A stretch of 64,000 nt of DNA, taken from Halobacterium rubrum (GTDB taxonomy: Archaea; Halobacteriota; Halobacteria; Halobacteriales; Halobacteriaceae). The stretch lies in assembly GCF_021729015.1 (NCBI RefSeq), contig NZ_JAJQQZ010000001.1, positions 1,240,001-1,304,000 on the forward strand, in the 5' to 3' direction. Each line of letters starts with the position of its first letter. Position 1 is the stretch's first letter. Positions 32,138 through 40,649 of this stretch are shown here, one piece after another. Below the pieces are notes generated by a model, which saw nothing but the letters and a program-made list of their open reading frames with translations, did not search any database and was not told where the DNA came from. The position numbers and the translations under genes were made by a program.

Positions 32138-32272
32138 TTACTGAAGGTACGACGGTTCCTCGGCGTCGCAGTTCTGTTCGTGCTGGCGCGCGTCGCCCTG
32201 CGCGTCGAACATCAGCCCGCACTCCTCGCAGCGGTACCAGGTCATGTCGTCGCGCTCTGTCTCCTCGACCAT
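32138..32272 (-). CDS. 44-aa zinc-finger-like protein, DUF7128-like
   Basis: A very small acidic protein MVEETERDDMTWYRCEECG..., with Cys at CEECG, His in RQHEQN and Cys in NCDAEE. This gives a C2HC-like zinc site (C-x2-C-x13-H-x4-C), though the exact ligand set is an inference. The family seems to be widespread in haloarchaea (from memory). The gene has ATG and TAA, and codon use is normal, so I regard it as real in spite of its size. It precedes an ABC transporter gene, with no overlap. Confidence 0.75.
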   Translation of the reverse strand: MVEETERDDMTWYRCEECGLMFDAQGDARQHEQNCDAEEPSYLQ

Positions 32273-32294
32273 ACGCGGAACCTCGGTACGTGAC

Positions 32295-32969
32295 CTAAAA
32301 ACCGTTGCCCCGCCCCGCCTCGCTGGCGGCGAGCGTCCGTTCGTAGACTGCGGCCGGGCTGGCGGGTGCGTCGCTGCGGTCCCAGGCTCCCGCGACCCGC
32401 CCGTCGACGACCACCGTCAGCGTCGCGTAGTCCTCGCTGAAGGCGTCGAGGTGGTGGGTGGATGCGACGACGGGGTGGTCGTCGCTGTACCGGACGGCGG
32501 TGGCGACGAGGCGCCGTCGGGTCGCCGGGTCGAGGTCCGCGAGCGGCTCGTCCAGCAGCAGGGCGTCCGGCCGCTTCAGCAGCGCGAGCGCGAGGTCGAG
32601 TTTCTTCCGGAAGCCCCCGGAGAGGTCGCTGGCGGTCCGTCCGACCACCGGCCCGAGGCGGAGCTGGTCGACCAGCGACGCGCGCCAGTCGTCGTCGGCG
32701 TCCGCGAGCGCGCCGAAGACGTCGAGGTTCTCGGCGACCGTGAGGTCGGGGTAGACGTTCGGCGTCTGGAACGCTACACCGAGCGAGTCGGGGACGGTGA
32801 CGCCGCCGCTGTCGGCGCGCGTGAGCCCCGCGAGCACTCGAAGGAGGGTCGTCTTCCCGGAGCCGTTCGGGCCGGCCAGACAGTGCAGACCCTCGTCCCA
32901 CGAGACGGAGACCTCGTCGAGCGCGGTCGCGTCGCCGTACGTCTTCGTGAGGTCGGTGACACCGAGCAC
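32295..32969 (-). CDS. ABC transporter ATP-binding protein
   Basis: A 224-aa ATPase that would drive export with the next-door permease. Walker A LAGPNGSGKTTLLRVLAGL is at about residues 31-49. The Q-loop is VAFQTPNVY, the signature SDLSGGFRKKLDLALALL, Walker B ALLLDEPLADLD, and the H-loop VVASTHHLD. These are complete, so the protein should be active. It starts 2 nt after the permease gene, and they form one operon with the lipoprotein gene. The substrate is unknown. Confidence 0.94.
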   Translation of the reverse strand: MLGVTDLTKTYGDATALDEVSVSWDEGLHCLAGPNGSGKTTLLRVLAGLTRADSGGVTVPDSLGVAFQTPNVYPDLTVAENLDVFGALADADDDWRASLVDQLRLGPVVGRTASDLSGGFRKKLDLALALLKRPDALLLDEPLADLDPATRRRLVATAVRYSDDHPVVASTHHLDAFSEDYATLTVVVDGRVAGAWDRSDAPASPAAVYERTLAASEAGRGNGF

Positions 32970-32971
32970 TC

Positions 32972-34042
32972 TCAGGCCCTCCGTTCGTACAGCTCGGCGG
33001 CGCCGGCGAACGCCAGCGCAGCCACGGCGACCGCGCCCGCGAGCCCGGCCAGCCAGTCGGCGTACGCGCCCACCGGCTCACCGCGGAGCACGAACCCCCG
33101 CGTGGTAATCGCCGCGTAGTGCGTCGGCACCTGCCTGACCAGCCAGCGGCGGGCGGGCGAGAAGAACCCGACTGGGTACGCCAGCCCCGAGAACCCGAGC
33201 ACGAACAGCAACACGAGCAGGTTCGCGATGCGGCCCCAGGCGCCGAACCCGACCAGCAACTGGATGGTCGCCGCCACCAGCCCGAGCAGCAGGAACGTCA
33301 ACACGACCACGAGCAGCGTGCCTGGCCCGAGCACGGACACCGACCCGCCGAGTGCGGCGGTGGTCGCGTCGAACGCCGCTAGCGGCAGGACGAGCAGCAC
33401 GGCGAAGAACGCCAGCTTGCTCGCGACGACGGCGTGCAGGCTCGTTTCGACCCGCAGCCGGTCTAGCACGGCCGCCTCGGACTCGAACGTGTGTGGGAGG
33501 TAACCCAGCGCGACGATGGCGGTCAGCGCGACGAGGAACGTCGGCACGAGGTACGCCGACAGCGAGTGTTCAGTGCCGACAAACTCCCGGGTCACGGCGA
33601 CGTCGCGGGGAATCGCCTCGTCGAGTGCGGTCCGCAACAGCGTGGTGACGCCCCGCGACGGCTCGTGGTAGGGCACGACGCTGCCGTCGATGTAGACCGT
33701 GAACTCGGCTGCGCCGCGCGCCGCGTCGGTCAGCGCGGGCGGCACGGCGACGACGGCGTACACCTGTTCGCGGCCCAGTGCGTCCATCGCCGCCGTCCGC
33801 GACTCGTAGAGCACGGGGTCGCTGAATATCGTGACCGCCGCCCGTACGACCCGGAGGTCGTCGCTGGTCACGGCGGCGGTCTGTGGCGCCACGGCGACCG
33901 GCGCGTCGGTCGGCAGCACGTGCTGGAAGCCGACGGTCACGTACGCGAACACCGCCGGCAACACGAGAAAGATCGCCGCGAGCGCGAGCAGCTTGTGTCG
34001 CCCCCACCGGAGCTCCTTCCCGAGCAGGGACGGGACGTCCAT
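32972..34042 (-). CDS. ABC-2 type transporter permease
   Basis: A 356-aa membrane protein with an N-terminal helix (LLALAAIFLVLPAVFAYVTVG), a large extracellular part (about 45-175) and five C-terminal helices (about 180-350), the standard ABC-2 topology. Some of the segments are TFLVALTAIVALGYLP, LAFFAVLLVLPLAAFDA, LLVVVLTFLLLGLVAATIQLLVGFG and LLVLLFVLGFSGLAYPVGFFSP. It follows the lipoprotein gene with no gap and precedes the ATPase gene by 2 nt. The unit could export a lipid, a peptide or a drug. Confidence 0.9.
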   Translation of the reverse strand: MDVPSLLGKELRWGRHKLLALAAIFLVLPAVFAYVTVGFQHVLPTDAPVAVAPQTAAVTSDDLRVVRAAVTIFSDPVLYESRTAAMDALGREQVYAVVAVPPALTDAARGAAEFTVYIDGSVVPYHEPSRGVTTLLRTALDEAIPRDVAVTREFVGTEHSLSAYLVPTFLVALTAIVALGYLPHTFESEAAVLDRLRVETSLHAVVASKLAFFAVLLVLPLAAFDATTAALGGSVSVLGPGTLLVVVLTFLLLGLVAATIQLLVGFGAWGRIANLLVLLFVLGFSGLAYPVGFFSPARRWLVRQVPTHYAAITTRGFVLRGEPVGAYADWLAGLAGAVAVAALAFAGAAELYERRA

Positions 34043-35164
34043 CTACGCCAGCGCCGCCGCCGGAGCCGTCACCGGCGAGACGGCTGCGCTGTCGCTGTCG
34101 GACTCGGACGCCGAGCCCGACTCGCTGGCCGAGCCGACGCTGGCGCCGTACATCGTCTCCACGAGCGATTCGACGTTCTCCACGGTGTCCGAGTGCGTGA
34201 CCGTCACCGTGTCGCCGTCCTGCTCGACGGAGACGGCGTCGAGGGCCTCCTGCATCTCGTCGCTGCCCATCCCGGAGTACAGCGAGAGCGCGCCGTCCAC
34301 GAGGTCGTAGGTCTGCTTCGCGTCGCTCTCGGACGCTGAGATCATGTTCACCGTCGTCGTGACGTTGCCGTCACCGGTCCCGAACGACATCGAGACGTAC
34401 TCGACGGTGTTCAGCGTCGACGTGTCGATTGGCGCGTCCTCGGCGACCTCTTCGCCGGCGATGTCCTCGGTCGGGGTCGCCATCGCCATCCGGACGTAGC
34501 CGTCGTCGTCGGTGTTCTGGAACGTCGACTTCAGGTCGCCGCCAAGCGTGTCTGCGTCGCCGGCGCGCACGTCGACGACGCTCTCGACGGCGCTCCGGTC
34601 GCCGAGCGCGAACTCGCCGTCACCGAGCACGGCCAGTGTGCGACCCGAGTCCATCTCGCCCTCGTAGCTGTACACGGTGGTGTCGCCGTACGAGCCCTCG
34701 CTGAACTCGGCGTCGGACTCCTCCATCGCCGACACGAGCTCGTCTTCGCTGTACGACGAGGACAGAATCACCGCGGAGGTGCCCGAACCCGCCATCGGGT
34801 CGTCCGCGGTCGTGCCGAACACGGTCATCGACTCGACCTTCTGGAGGTCGAGGCCGCTGTCGGACTCGGCCTGCTCGAACATCGCGTCGATGTCCGCGGG
34901 CGCCTCGTCGTCGTACTCGCCGCGCGCCTCGAGGGCGGTGTTCACGATGGAGCGAAGCGACTCGTCGCTGGCCATCCCGGCGGCGTCGACGTACCCGACG
35001 TACTCGGCGGACGCCGGCACGCTGTCGAGTTTTGCAGCGTCGCCGCCGCCGTCGTTCGCACCGAGCTCGCCGAGCGAGCCAGCGCAGCCGGCGGTCACCA
35101 GGAGAGCGGAGAGCCCGACCGCCAGCAGTGCCAGTCTGTATGTCGAACGGGGACTGCGTGACAT
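34043..35164 (-). CDS. Sec-type lipoprotein linked to an ABC-2 exporter
   Basis: A 373-aa protein with a signal peptide and lipobox (LAVGLSALLVTAGC), then a Gly-rich linker. The mature part (about 45-345) has repeats of beta/alpha character (VPASAEYVGYVDAAGMA, VESMTVFGTTADD, GRTLAVLGDGEFALGDR, MSFGTGDGNVTTTVNMISAS). The end is a Ser/Ala-rich linker with no membrane anchor. No known domain was recognised. It lies directly upstream of a permease and an ATPase, so it may assist or receive cargo, or be independent. Confidence 0.85.
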   Translation of the reverse strand: MSRSPRSTYRLALLAVGLSALLVTAGCAGSLGELGANDGGGDAAKLDSVPASAEYVGYVDAAGMASDESLRSIVNTALEARGEYDDEAPADIDAMFEQAESDSGLDLQKVESMTVFGTTADDPMAGSGTSAVILSSSYSEDELVSAMEESDAEFSEGSYGDTTVYSYEGEMDSGRTLAVLGDGEFALGDRSAVESVVDVRAGDADTLGGDLKSTFQNTDDDGYVRMAMATPTEDIAGEEVAEDAPIDTSTLNTVEYVSMSFGTGDGNVTTTVNMISASESDAKQTYDLVDGALSLYSGMGSDEMQEALDAVSVEQDGDTVTVTHSDTVENVESLVETMYGASVGSASESGSASESDSDSAAVSPVTAPAAALA

Positions 35165-35252
35165 GACCGGGGCTAGGCGCGAGTCGCTTGAATAGCTTGT
35201 GACACGTCTCGGGCGGTGCAGTCCCCGATGAACCGGGACGCGAGGCCGTGGG

Positions 35253-38129
35253 CTACCAGAATGCCTTGGTCCGGGCGTACTCGCGCTCCCGTTCGAGGAT
35301 GTCCCGGTAGAAGTCCGCTTCGTCCTCGCGGTGGCGGTTGATGACGCGAGCGGCGTTCCGCGGCCCGACGCCGCGAGCGGACAGGGCGATGACCGCCTGC
35401 TTGCCGTGGCTCTGAACGATGCTCGCGTTCCGGTACGCGCGCTCCGTCTGGTCGTCCTGCTCGTCGTCTTTGTCGTCGCTCCGGACGGCGGTCACGACCT
35501 CGTCTGCCCACGGCGACAGCGCGGCGACCCGCGTCGACCCGCAGCGCGGGCACTCCGGCTGGTCGGTCACGCGCCGGACTTTCGTCTCGTGGGTCCAGTC
35601 CGTGCAGTGCACGCAGAACAGCTTCACGCGGTCGTCCCGGATGCGCTCTTTGACAGTCTGGACGACGCTCGCGTCGGCGTTCTCGGGCGTCAGCAGCTCG
35701 GTCCCCGACGACCGGCCGCCGGCGCCGACAGCGGTGCGCTCGCCGACGATGTCGACCTCGAGGTCGCCGGACTGTACGCGTTCGAGCACCTCGCCGGCGC
35801 GCTCGACGTCGAGGTCGGTGTGGAACACCTCACGGACGGCCTCGTCGTAGACCGGCGTGTCCTCGAGCGCGCCGAGCAGCCGGGAGAGCCCGACGCCGTC
35901 GCGGCCCTTCCAGCCGTCGTCAGCGGAAGCTGACGGCCTACCGGACGTAGTCCGGTAACGTTTGAGCGCGCCGAACTTCGCGGCGACGTTGGCGAGCGTG
36001 AACTTCAGCGTCTCGGACTGCTTGAGGCTGAGTTCGAGAATCGCCTCGACGTGTTCCGGGTCGGTGTCGCGGAGCACGTCCACGACGTCGTTCGCGCTGA
36101 CTCGCGCCGGCACCTCCAGTTCGACGCGGTACGGGCCGACGTCCAGCCCCACCGAGGACCCGGTCTGCTGGCCGAGCAGCGCCGACAGCAGCCGGCCGAG
36201 CGTCTCGTTGGCCTCGTGGCCGAGGCAGGCGTTCACGACGACGGTCGTGCCGGCCTGCTCGACGACGATGCGGTCGTCGCTGGGCACGGGCGCCGCCTGT
36301 TCGGTCTGCCGGGAGACCTGCCCGAGCGCCCCCCGTGCGGTCCGGTCGTCGGTCGGGTAACGAGCCGTGAACTCCCGGGCGACCGCCTCGTCGGTGCCGC
36401 CAGCCTCGAACTGGCTGCCGGCGGTCGCCCGCATCTCGCCGACCGCCTGGGCGACCTCGTAGGGTACCGGAATCTCCTGGCCCGTCCACGACGGCACCTC
36501 GCCGGTCGGGTCCTCGATGGGCGACACCTCCACCTGCTGGTCGTCCTCGTCGATGTTCGTGATGCGCCACATCTCGCCGCGCTGCACGAACGTCGCCCCG
36601 GGCTCGGCGAAGTTCACGACGAACCGCTCGTCGAGCGTGCCGACCTGCCGGCCGGCCGCCATGTCGTAGACCTCGTAGGTCTCCTCGTCGGGAATCATCG
36701 AGAGGTTCGCGTAGTAGTACTGCCACGTCCCCCCGGACTTCGAGATGGTGTCCTCGTCCTCGTCGACGTACACCACCCGGTTCCGGTGTAGCTCCATCGC
36801 CACCTCCCGGAACGTCTCCTCCGGGAGTTCCTTGAACGGGTACGCCCGCGTGACGACGTTGTACGCGTGCCAGGCCTCGGTCTCCCCGAAGTCCATCGCG
36901 ACGCCGACAATCTGGTTCGCGACGGTGTCGAGGCTGCCGTGGTGAATCTGGGTCTCCTCGACCGCACCCTCACTTGCCCGCCGCGCGATGGCAAGCGCCT
37001 CCAGCGCGTCGTCGGGGTTGCCCGTGACGACGGTGCCCTCGCTGACCTCGTCGCGGCGGTGGCCGGCGCGGCCGACGCGCTGCAGCAGCCGCTTGACCTC
37101 CCGGGGCGAGCTGTACTGGACGACGTGGTCGATGCGACCGACGTCGATGCCCAGCTCCATCGAGGACGTGCACAGCAAGCCGTCGAGCTCGCCGGCCTTG
37201 AAGCGGTCCTCGACGTCGATGCGGGCCTCCTTGGACAGCGACCCGTGGTGGACGCCGATGTTCGCGTCGAGCTCCTTGAACCGCGACCCCAGCGCCTCGG
37301 CCGTCTGCCGGGTGTTCACGAATATCAGGACGGAGTCGTGGCGGTCGACGATCTCTCGGATCGCCCGGACGTGGCTGGCCATCTCCGGGCTCGTCATCAA
37401 TTCGTTGGCCAGCCGCTCGTCGCTGTCCGTGACCTCGGGCTCTCTGACTTCGAAGTCGACCTTCGAGGTGACGTCGACCTCGATAATCTCGCAGCCCCGG
37501 CCGCCGGTGAGGAACGCCCCGACCTCGTGGGGGTCGCCGACCGTCGCCGACAGCCCGACGCGCTGGAAGCTTCCCGCCAGTTCGACGAGGCGCTCCAGGC
37601 CGATGGAGAGCTGTGCGCCGCGCTTCGCGCCCGCCAGCTCGTGGACCTCGTCGACGACGACGTGCTCGACGTCGGCGAGGCCGTCCCGGAGCTTCTTCCC
37701 GGTGAGCATCGCCTGCAGGGTCTCCGGCGTCGTCACGAGCACGTCCGGCGGGTCGTCGGCCTGCTGCTTGCGCTGGTAGTCCGTCGTGTCGCCGTGCCGG
37801 ACGTCCACATCCAGCCCGAGGGTCTCACCCCACCAGTCCAGCCGCTCGCGCATGTCGCGGTTCAGCGCCCGCAGCGGCGTCACGTACAGCGCACCGAACC
37901 CCTCCGGTGCGCCGTCGCCCGACACGAGGCTGTCGAGCACCGGCAGCATCGCCGTCTCCGTCTTCCCGGTCCCGGTGGGCGCCACCACGAGGCCGTTGTG
38001 GCCGTCCGCGAGCGCCGGAATCGCGCGGCGCTGTGGCTCCGTCGGCGTCGTGAAGCCGCGCTCGGACAGCGCCCCCCGGAGCTCGTCGCCGAGCTGGGCG
38101 AACGCGTCCATCCCACCGGTCTCCGACAT
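35253..38129 (-). CDS. lhr: Lhr-type ATP-dependent helicase
   Basis: A large superfamily 2 helicase of 958 aa that unwinds DNA or DNA-RNA hybrids, proposed to act in repair. Motif Q/I is PTEPQRRAIPALADG and VVAPTGTGKTETAMLPVL. Motif II is HVVVDEVHELAG. Motif III is GLSATVGDPHE, and motif VI is QRVGRAGHRRDE. The Lhr core follows. The C-terminal part has a Cys cluster (CVHC near 873 and CPRCG near 892), then an HhH-like end (ALSARGVGPRNAARVI). It starts at ATG 38129, 82 bp downstream of the phosphoesterase gene on the same strand. Confidence 0.92.
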   Translation of the reverse strand: MSETGGMDAFAQLGDELRGALSERGFTTPTEPQRRAIPALADGHNGLVVAPTGTGKTETAMLPVLDSLVSGDGAPEGFGALYVTPLRALNRDMRERLDWWGETLGLDVDVRHGDTTDYQRKQQADDPPDVLVTTPETLQAMLTGKKLRDGLADVEHVVVDEVHELAGAKRGAQLSIGLERLVELAGSFQRVGLSATVGDPHEVGAFLTGGRGCEIIEVDVTSKVDFEVREPEVTDSDERLANELMTSPEMASHVRAIREIVDRHDSVLIFVNTRQTAEALGSRFKELDANIGVHHGSLSKEARIDVEDRFKAGELDGLLCTSSMELGIDVGRIDHVVQYSSPREVKRLLQRVGRAGHRRDEVSEGTVVTGNPDDALEALAIARRASEGAVEETQIHHGSLDTVANQIVGVAMDFGETEAWHAYNVVTRAYPFKELPEETFREVAMELHRNRVVYVDEDEDTISKSGGTWQYYYANLSMIPDEETYEVYDMAAGRQVGTLDERFVVNFAEPGATFVQRGEMWRITNIDEDDQQVEVSPIEDPTGEVPSWTGQEIPVPYEVAQAVGEMRATAGSQFEAGGTDEAVAREFTARYPTDDRTARGALGQVSRQTEQAAPVPSDDRIVVEQAGTTVVVNACLGHEANETLGRLLSALLGQQTGSSVGLDVGPYRVELEVPARVSANDVVDVLRDTDPEHVEAILELSLKQSETLKFTLANVAAKFGALKRYRTTSGRPSASADDGWKGRDGVGLSRLLGALEDTPVYDEAVREVFHTDLDVERAGEVLERVQSGDLEVDIVGERTAVGAGGRSSGTELLTPENADASVVQTVKERIRDDRVKLFCVHCTDWTHETKVRRVTDQPECPRCGSTRVAALSPWADEVVTAVRSDDKDDEQDDQTERAYRNASIVQSHGKQAVIALSARGVGPRNAARVINRHREDEADFYRDILEREREYARTKAFW

Positions 38130-38211
38130 ACCCCTCGGGTAGGGCCGGAGCGCGAATAAGCGCATTGTTCCCGGGGGTTTCCCGGGTAGCTGCACCCGGC
38201 CAGCGGGGCGA

Positions 38212-38955
38212 CTACACACGGCCGAAGTGGCCCAGCCGGGTGCCGTCGAGCAGGTAGAGTTCGGCGTCCGGACACCCCGCGGGGAGGAACGGCGCGAGGA
38301 ATCCCTGCCCCTCGACGTTCACCCACGTCCCGCCCGAGAGGTTGTTGAACGCCGGGAAGACGGCGAGGTCGCCGGGCACCGGTATCTCGCGGTCGTAGTG
38401 GGTCTCGAACGGCTCGGGTTCCAGCGGTCCGCGCAGCCACGCGCGCTCGACTCGCGTCCCGCCGACGTCGTCCTCCAGTCGCACGGCCGGGTGCTCGTGG
38501 CCGACGCAGACCGTCTCGGCCGCCAGCACGTCGGAGCTGGGCCAGGTGTGGCCGTGCGCGAACCCCACGTCGCCGAGGACCGTGCCGTCAGTCGGGGTCA
38601 CCTCGACGCTGTCCGGGAACCCCGCTTCGATGCCGCCGTCGTGGTTGCCCGCGACGAGCGTCACCGGCACGTCCAGCGCGTCGAACAGCGCCTCGAGTTC
38701 CTCGCGCTCGGCGCCGTCCGGCGCCCCGATTGCGTGCCCGAGGTCTCCGAGGAACACAACGCGGTCCGCGCGCTCGTCGCGCACGAGCCGCTGGAGCCGG
38801 CGCCGGCGCTGCGGCCCGCGACTCTCGACTTCCAGTCCCTCCCGCCGCAGCGACACTTCGATGCCGGCGTGGTAGTCGGCCACCACGAGCGCTCGCTCGT
38901 CTCCGAGTGCCGCCGTCGCGGCCGGCTCCCCGGGGACGGGCTCGACGAGCGCCAT
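38212..38955 (-). CDS. rpe: RPA-associated metallophosphoesterase
   Basis: A calcineurin-like phosphoesterase of 247 aa. Motifs are VVADYHAGIE (D, H), VVFLGDLGHAIGA, LVAGNHDGGIEAG (Asn-His), GFAHGHTW and CVGHEHP, which together form a two-metal site. Its ATG overlaps the RPAP1 stop by one base (TGATG), so it is coupled to the RPA operon. In Haloferax the third gene of the rpa1 operon is the calcineurin-like phosphoesterase rpe, and the order here is the same. The substrate may be a nucleic acid end or a nucleotide. Confidence 0.88.
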   Translation of the reverse strand: MALVEPVPGEPAATAALGDERALVVADYHAGIEVSLRREGLEVESRGPQRRRRLQRLVRDERADRVVFLGDLGHAIGAPDGAEREELEALFDALDVPVTLVAGNHDGGIEAGFPDSVEVTPTDGTVLGDVGFAHGHTWPSSDVLAAETVCVGHEHPAVRLEDDVGGTRVERAWLRGPLEPEPFETHYDREIPVPGDLAVFPAFNNLSGGTWVNVEGQGFLAPFLPAGCPDAELYLLDGTRLGHFGRV

Positions 38956-40649
38956 CAGATGGCTTTCAGGTGGTCGTCGCCGGACTCGTAGCACCGACCG
39001 CTCATCAGCGCCGACTGGATGGCCTCCTCGACGTCGCCCTGGTCGGCGTCGAGGTCGTCGGCCGCAGTCGTGAGGACCTCGTCGCGGGGCGCACCGTCGC
39101 CGTCGTCGAGGTCGTCCATCAGGTCGACGACGTAGTCCTCGAGGTCGACGTCGGCGGGCGGCGACTCGTCGTCCTCCGCGTCCGACTCCGGCTCGTCGTA
39201 CGCGTCCTCGGTGAAGTCGTCGAGGTCGTCGTCCCCGTCCCCGTCGGCCTCGTCCTGCGTGAAGACGTTGCCCTCCGCTTCCGCCTCGTCTCCGTCTCCA
39301 CTCTCGCCTTCGTCGCTGCCGGCGTCGAAGTCGCCGAGGTCGTCGCCGGTGTCGCTGTCCTCGCCCACGCTCTCCCCGGCGGCGTCTTCGGCCGCTTCCC
39401 CCGCGGGCTCGACGCCCTCGTCCGGGCCCGGTGCGTCGATGTCGTGTTCGCCGGCTTCCGGAATCTCGCCGCCGGTCGAGAAGCCGACGCCGTACTCTTC
39501 TTTGACCTCCTCGCGCTCCTCCTCGGAGAGCTCGTACATCTCGCCGTCGTCGCCGGCGGCCTGTGCGTCCGCGGCAGCGACCTCCTCGTCGCCGACCTCG
39601 TCCACCGCCTCGGTTTCGTCGACGTCGCTGTCGTCGGCCTGCGAGCCGGTGTCCGCGTCCGGGCTCGCTTCGGCGGCGACTTCGCTCGGCGACGGCGTCT
39701 CCGCCGCCGGTTCGGGACTCGGCTCCCCGTCCCCAGCGAGCTCCGAGGGCGTCCCGTCCTCCGAACCGGTCGCAGCGCCTTCGTCGCTGCGGGTAGGCGT
39801 CGCCTCGGACTCCTCTGCAGTTTCGTCCGCGGGCGCCGCCCCGGTCTCCACGTCCGGCGCCGACGCCGTCTCCTCGGTGCCGCTCGCTGCCGCCGTCGTG
39901 GCGGCGTCGAGGTCGGCGGCGAAGTCGAGGGACTCGTCACCCGCCTGACCCGGGCGCACGTCGAGGTCGCCGGCAGACTCGGCGTCACCGGAGACCACGC
40001 GAGCGGCGCCGACTGCGAGGTCCCGGACGGCCGCCAGGTACGCCGGCGTCGTCCCGTAGTGGTCGAGGGCGCGCGGGATGCCCGACGCGAGACTCGGGTC
40101 GACACCCGCGTCCTCCAGCACCGACTGGAGCTGGTCGCCGCGCTCCACGCGCTCGTGGGCGGCGGCCGCCGTCGCGACGCGGTCGACGGTACGTTCGGCG
40201 GTCGTGACGACCCAGCGGTCCCGGGTCTCGGCGTCGACTTCGCTGACGGTCTCCGGGCGAATCGACGTGTACACCACGTCGCCGTCGTCGGGTTCGAACG
40301 TCCGGGCCTTCCCGGTGACGGCGACGAACGACGGCGTCTCCGCCGACTCCAGGGCTGCGAGCGCCTCGGGCTGGTACTGGCCGGCGTAGACGACGAACGC
40401 GCCGGTCGGGTCGACGACGCGAGCGCGCACCACGTCGTCGTTCACCTGCTCGATCTCCGTCAGGACGCCCACGACGAACAGCCGATTGACGCGCGCGCCG
40501 GTCGGCGTGACAACGTAGTTCGGCGCGCGCTCCTCCTCGCTCTCGGCGTACGAGAAGTCGGCGTCGTCGAACTCCGCCGCGAACAGCCGGTAGGCGACCT
40601 CCCTGCGGTTGACCTCGTCCTCGCCATCGCCGCCGTCGGACTGGCTCAT
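38955..40649 (-). CDS. rpap1: RPA-associated protein RPAP1
   Basis: A 564-aa protein, COG3390 type. The N-terminal 190 residues are folded (REVAYRLFAAEFDDADFSYAESE, VVTPTGARVNRLFVVGVLTEIE, VVYAGQYQPEALAALE), with an OB-like region. A roughly 300-residue disordered and highly acidic linker follows (about 210-500), with Glu/Asp/Ser/Ala repeats. The C-terminal 60 residues (VDLMDDLDDGDGAPRDEVLTTAADDL and the GRCYESGDDHLKAI end) form a winged-helix-like domain. The ATG overlaps the rpa1 stop by ATGA. Its length and position match RPAP1 of the rpa1 operon. Confidence 0.88.
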   Translation of the reverse strand: MSQSDGGDGEDEVNRREVAYRLFAAEFDDADFSYAESEEERAPNYVVTPTGARVNRLFVVGVLTEIEQVNDDVVRARVVDPTGAFVVYAGQYQPEALAALESAETPSFVAVTGKARTFEPDDGDVVYTSIRPETVSEVDAETRDRWVVTTAERTVDRVATAAAAHERVERGDQLQSVLEDAGVDPSLASGIPRALDHYGTTPAYLAAVRDLAVGAARVVSGDAESAGDLDVRPGQAGDESLDFAADLDAATTAAASGTEETASAPDVETGAAPADETAEESEATPTRSDEGAATGSEDGTPSELAGDGEPSPEPAAETPSPSEVAAEASPDADTGSQADDSDVDETEAVDEVGDEEVAAADAQAAGDDGEMYELSEEEREEVKEEYGVGFSTGGEIPEAGEHDIDAPGPDEGVEPAGEAAEDAAGESVGEDSDTGDDLGDFDAGSDEGESGDGDEAEAEGNVFTQDEADGDGDDDLDDFTEDAYDEPESDAEDDESPPADVDLEDYVVDLMDDLDDGDGAPRDEVLTTAADDLDADQGDVEEAIQSALMSGRCYESGDDHLKAI

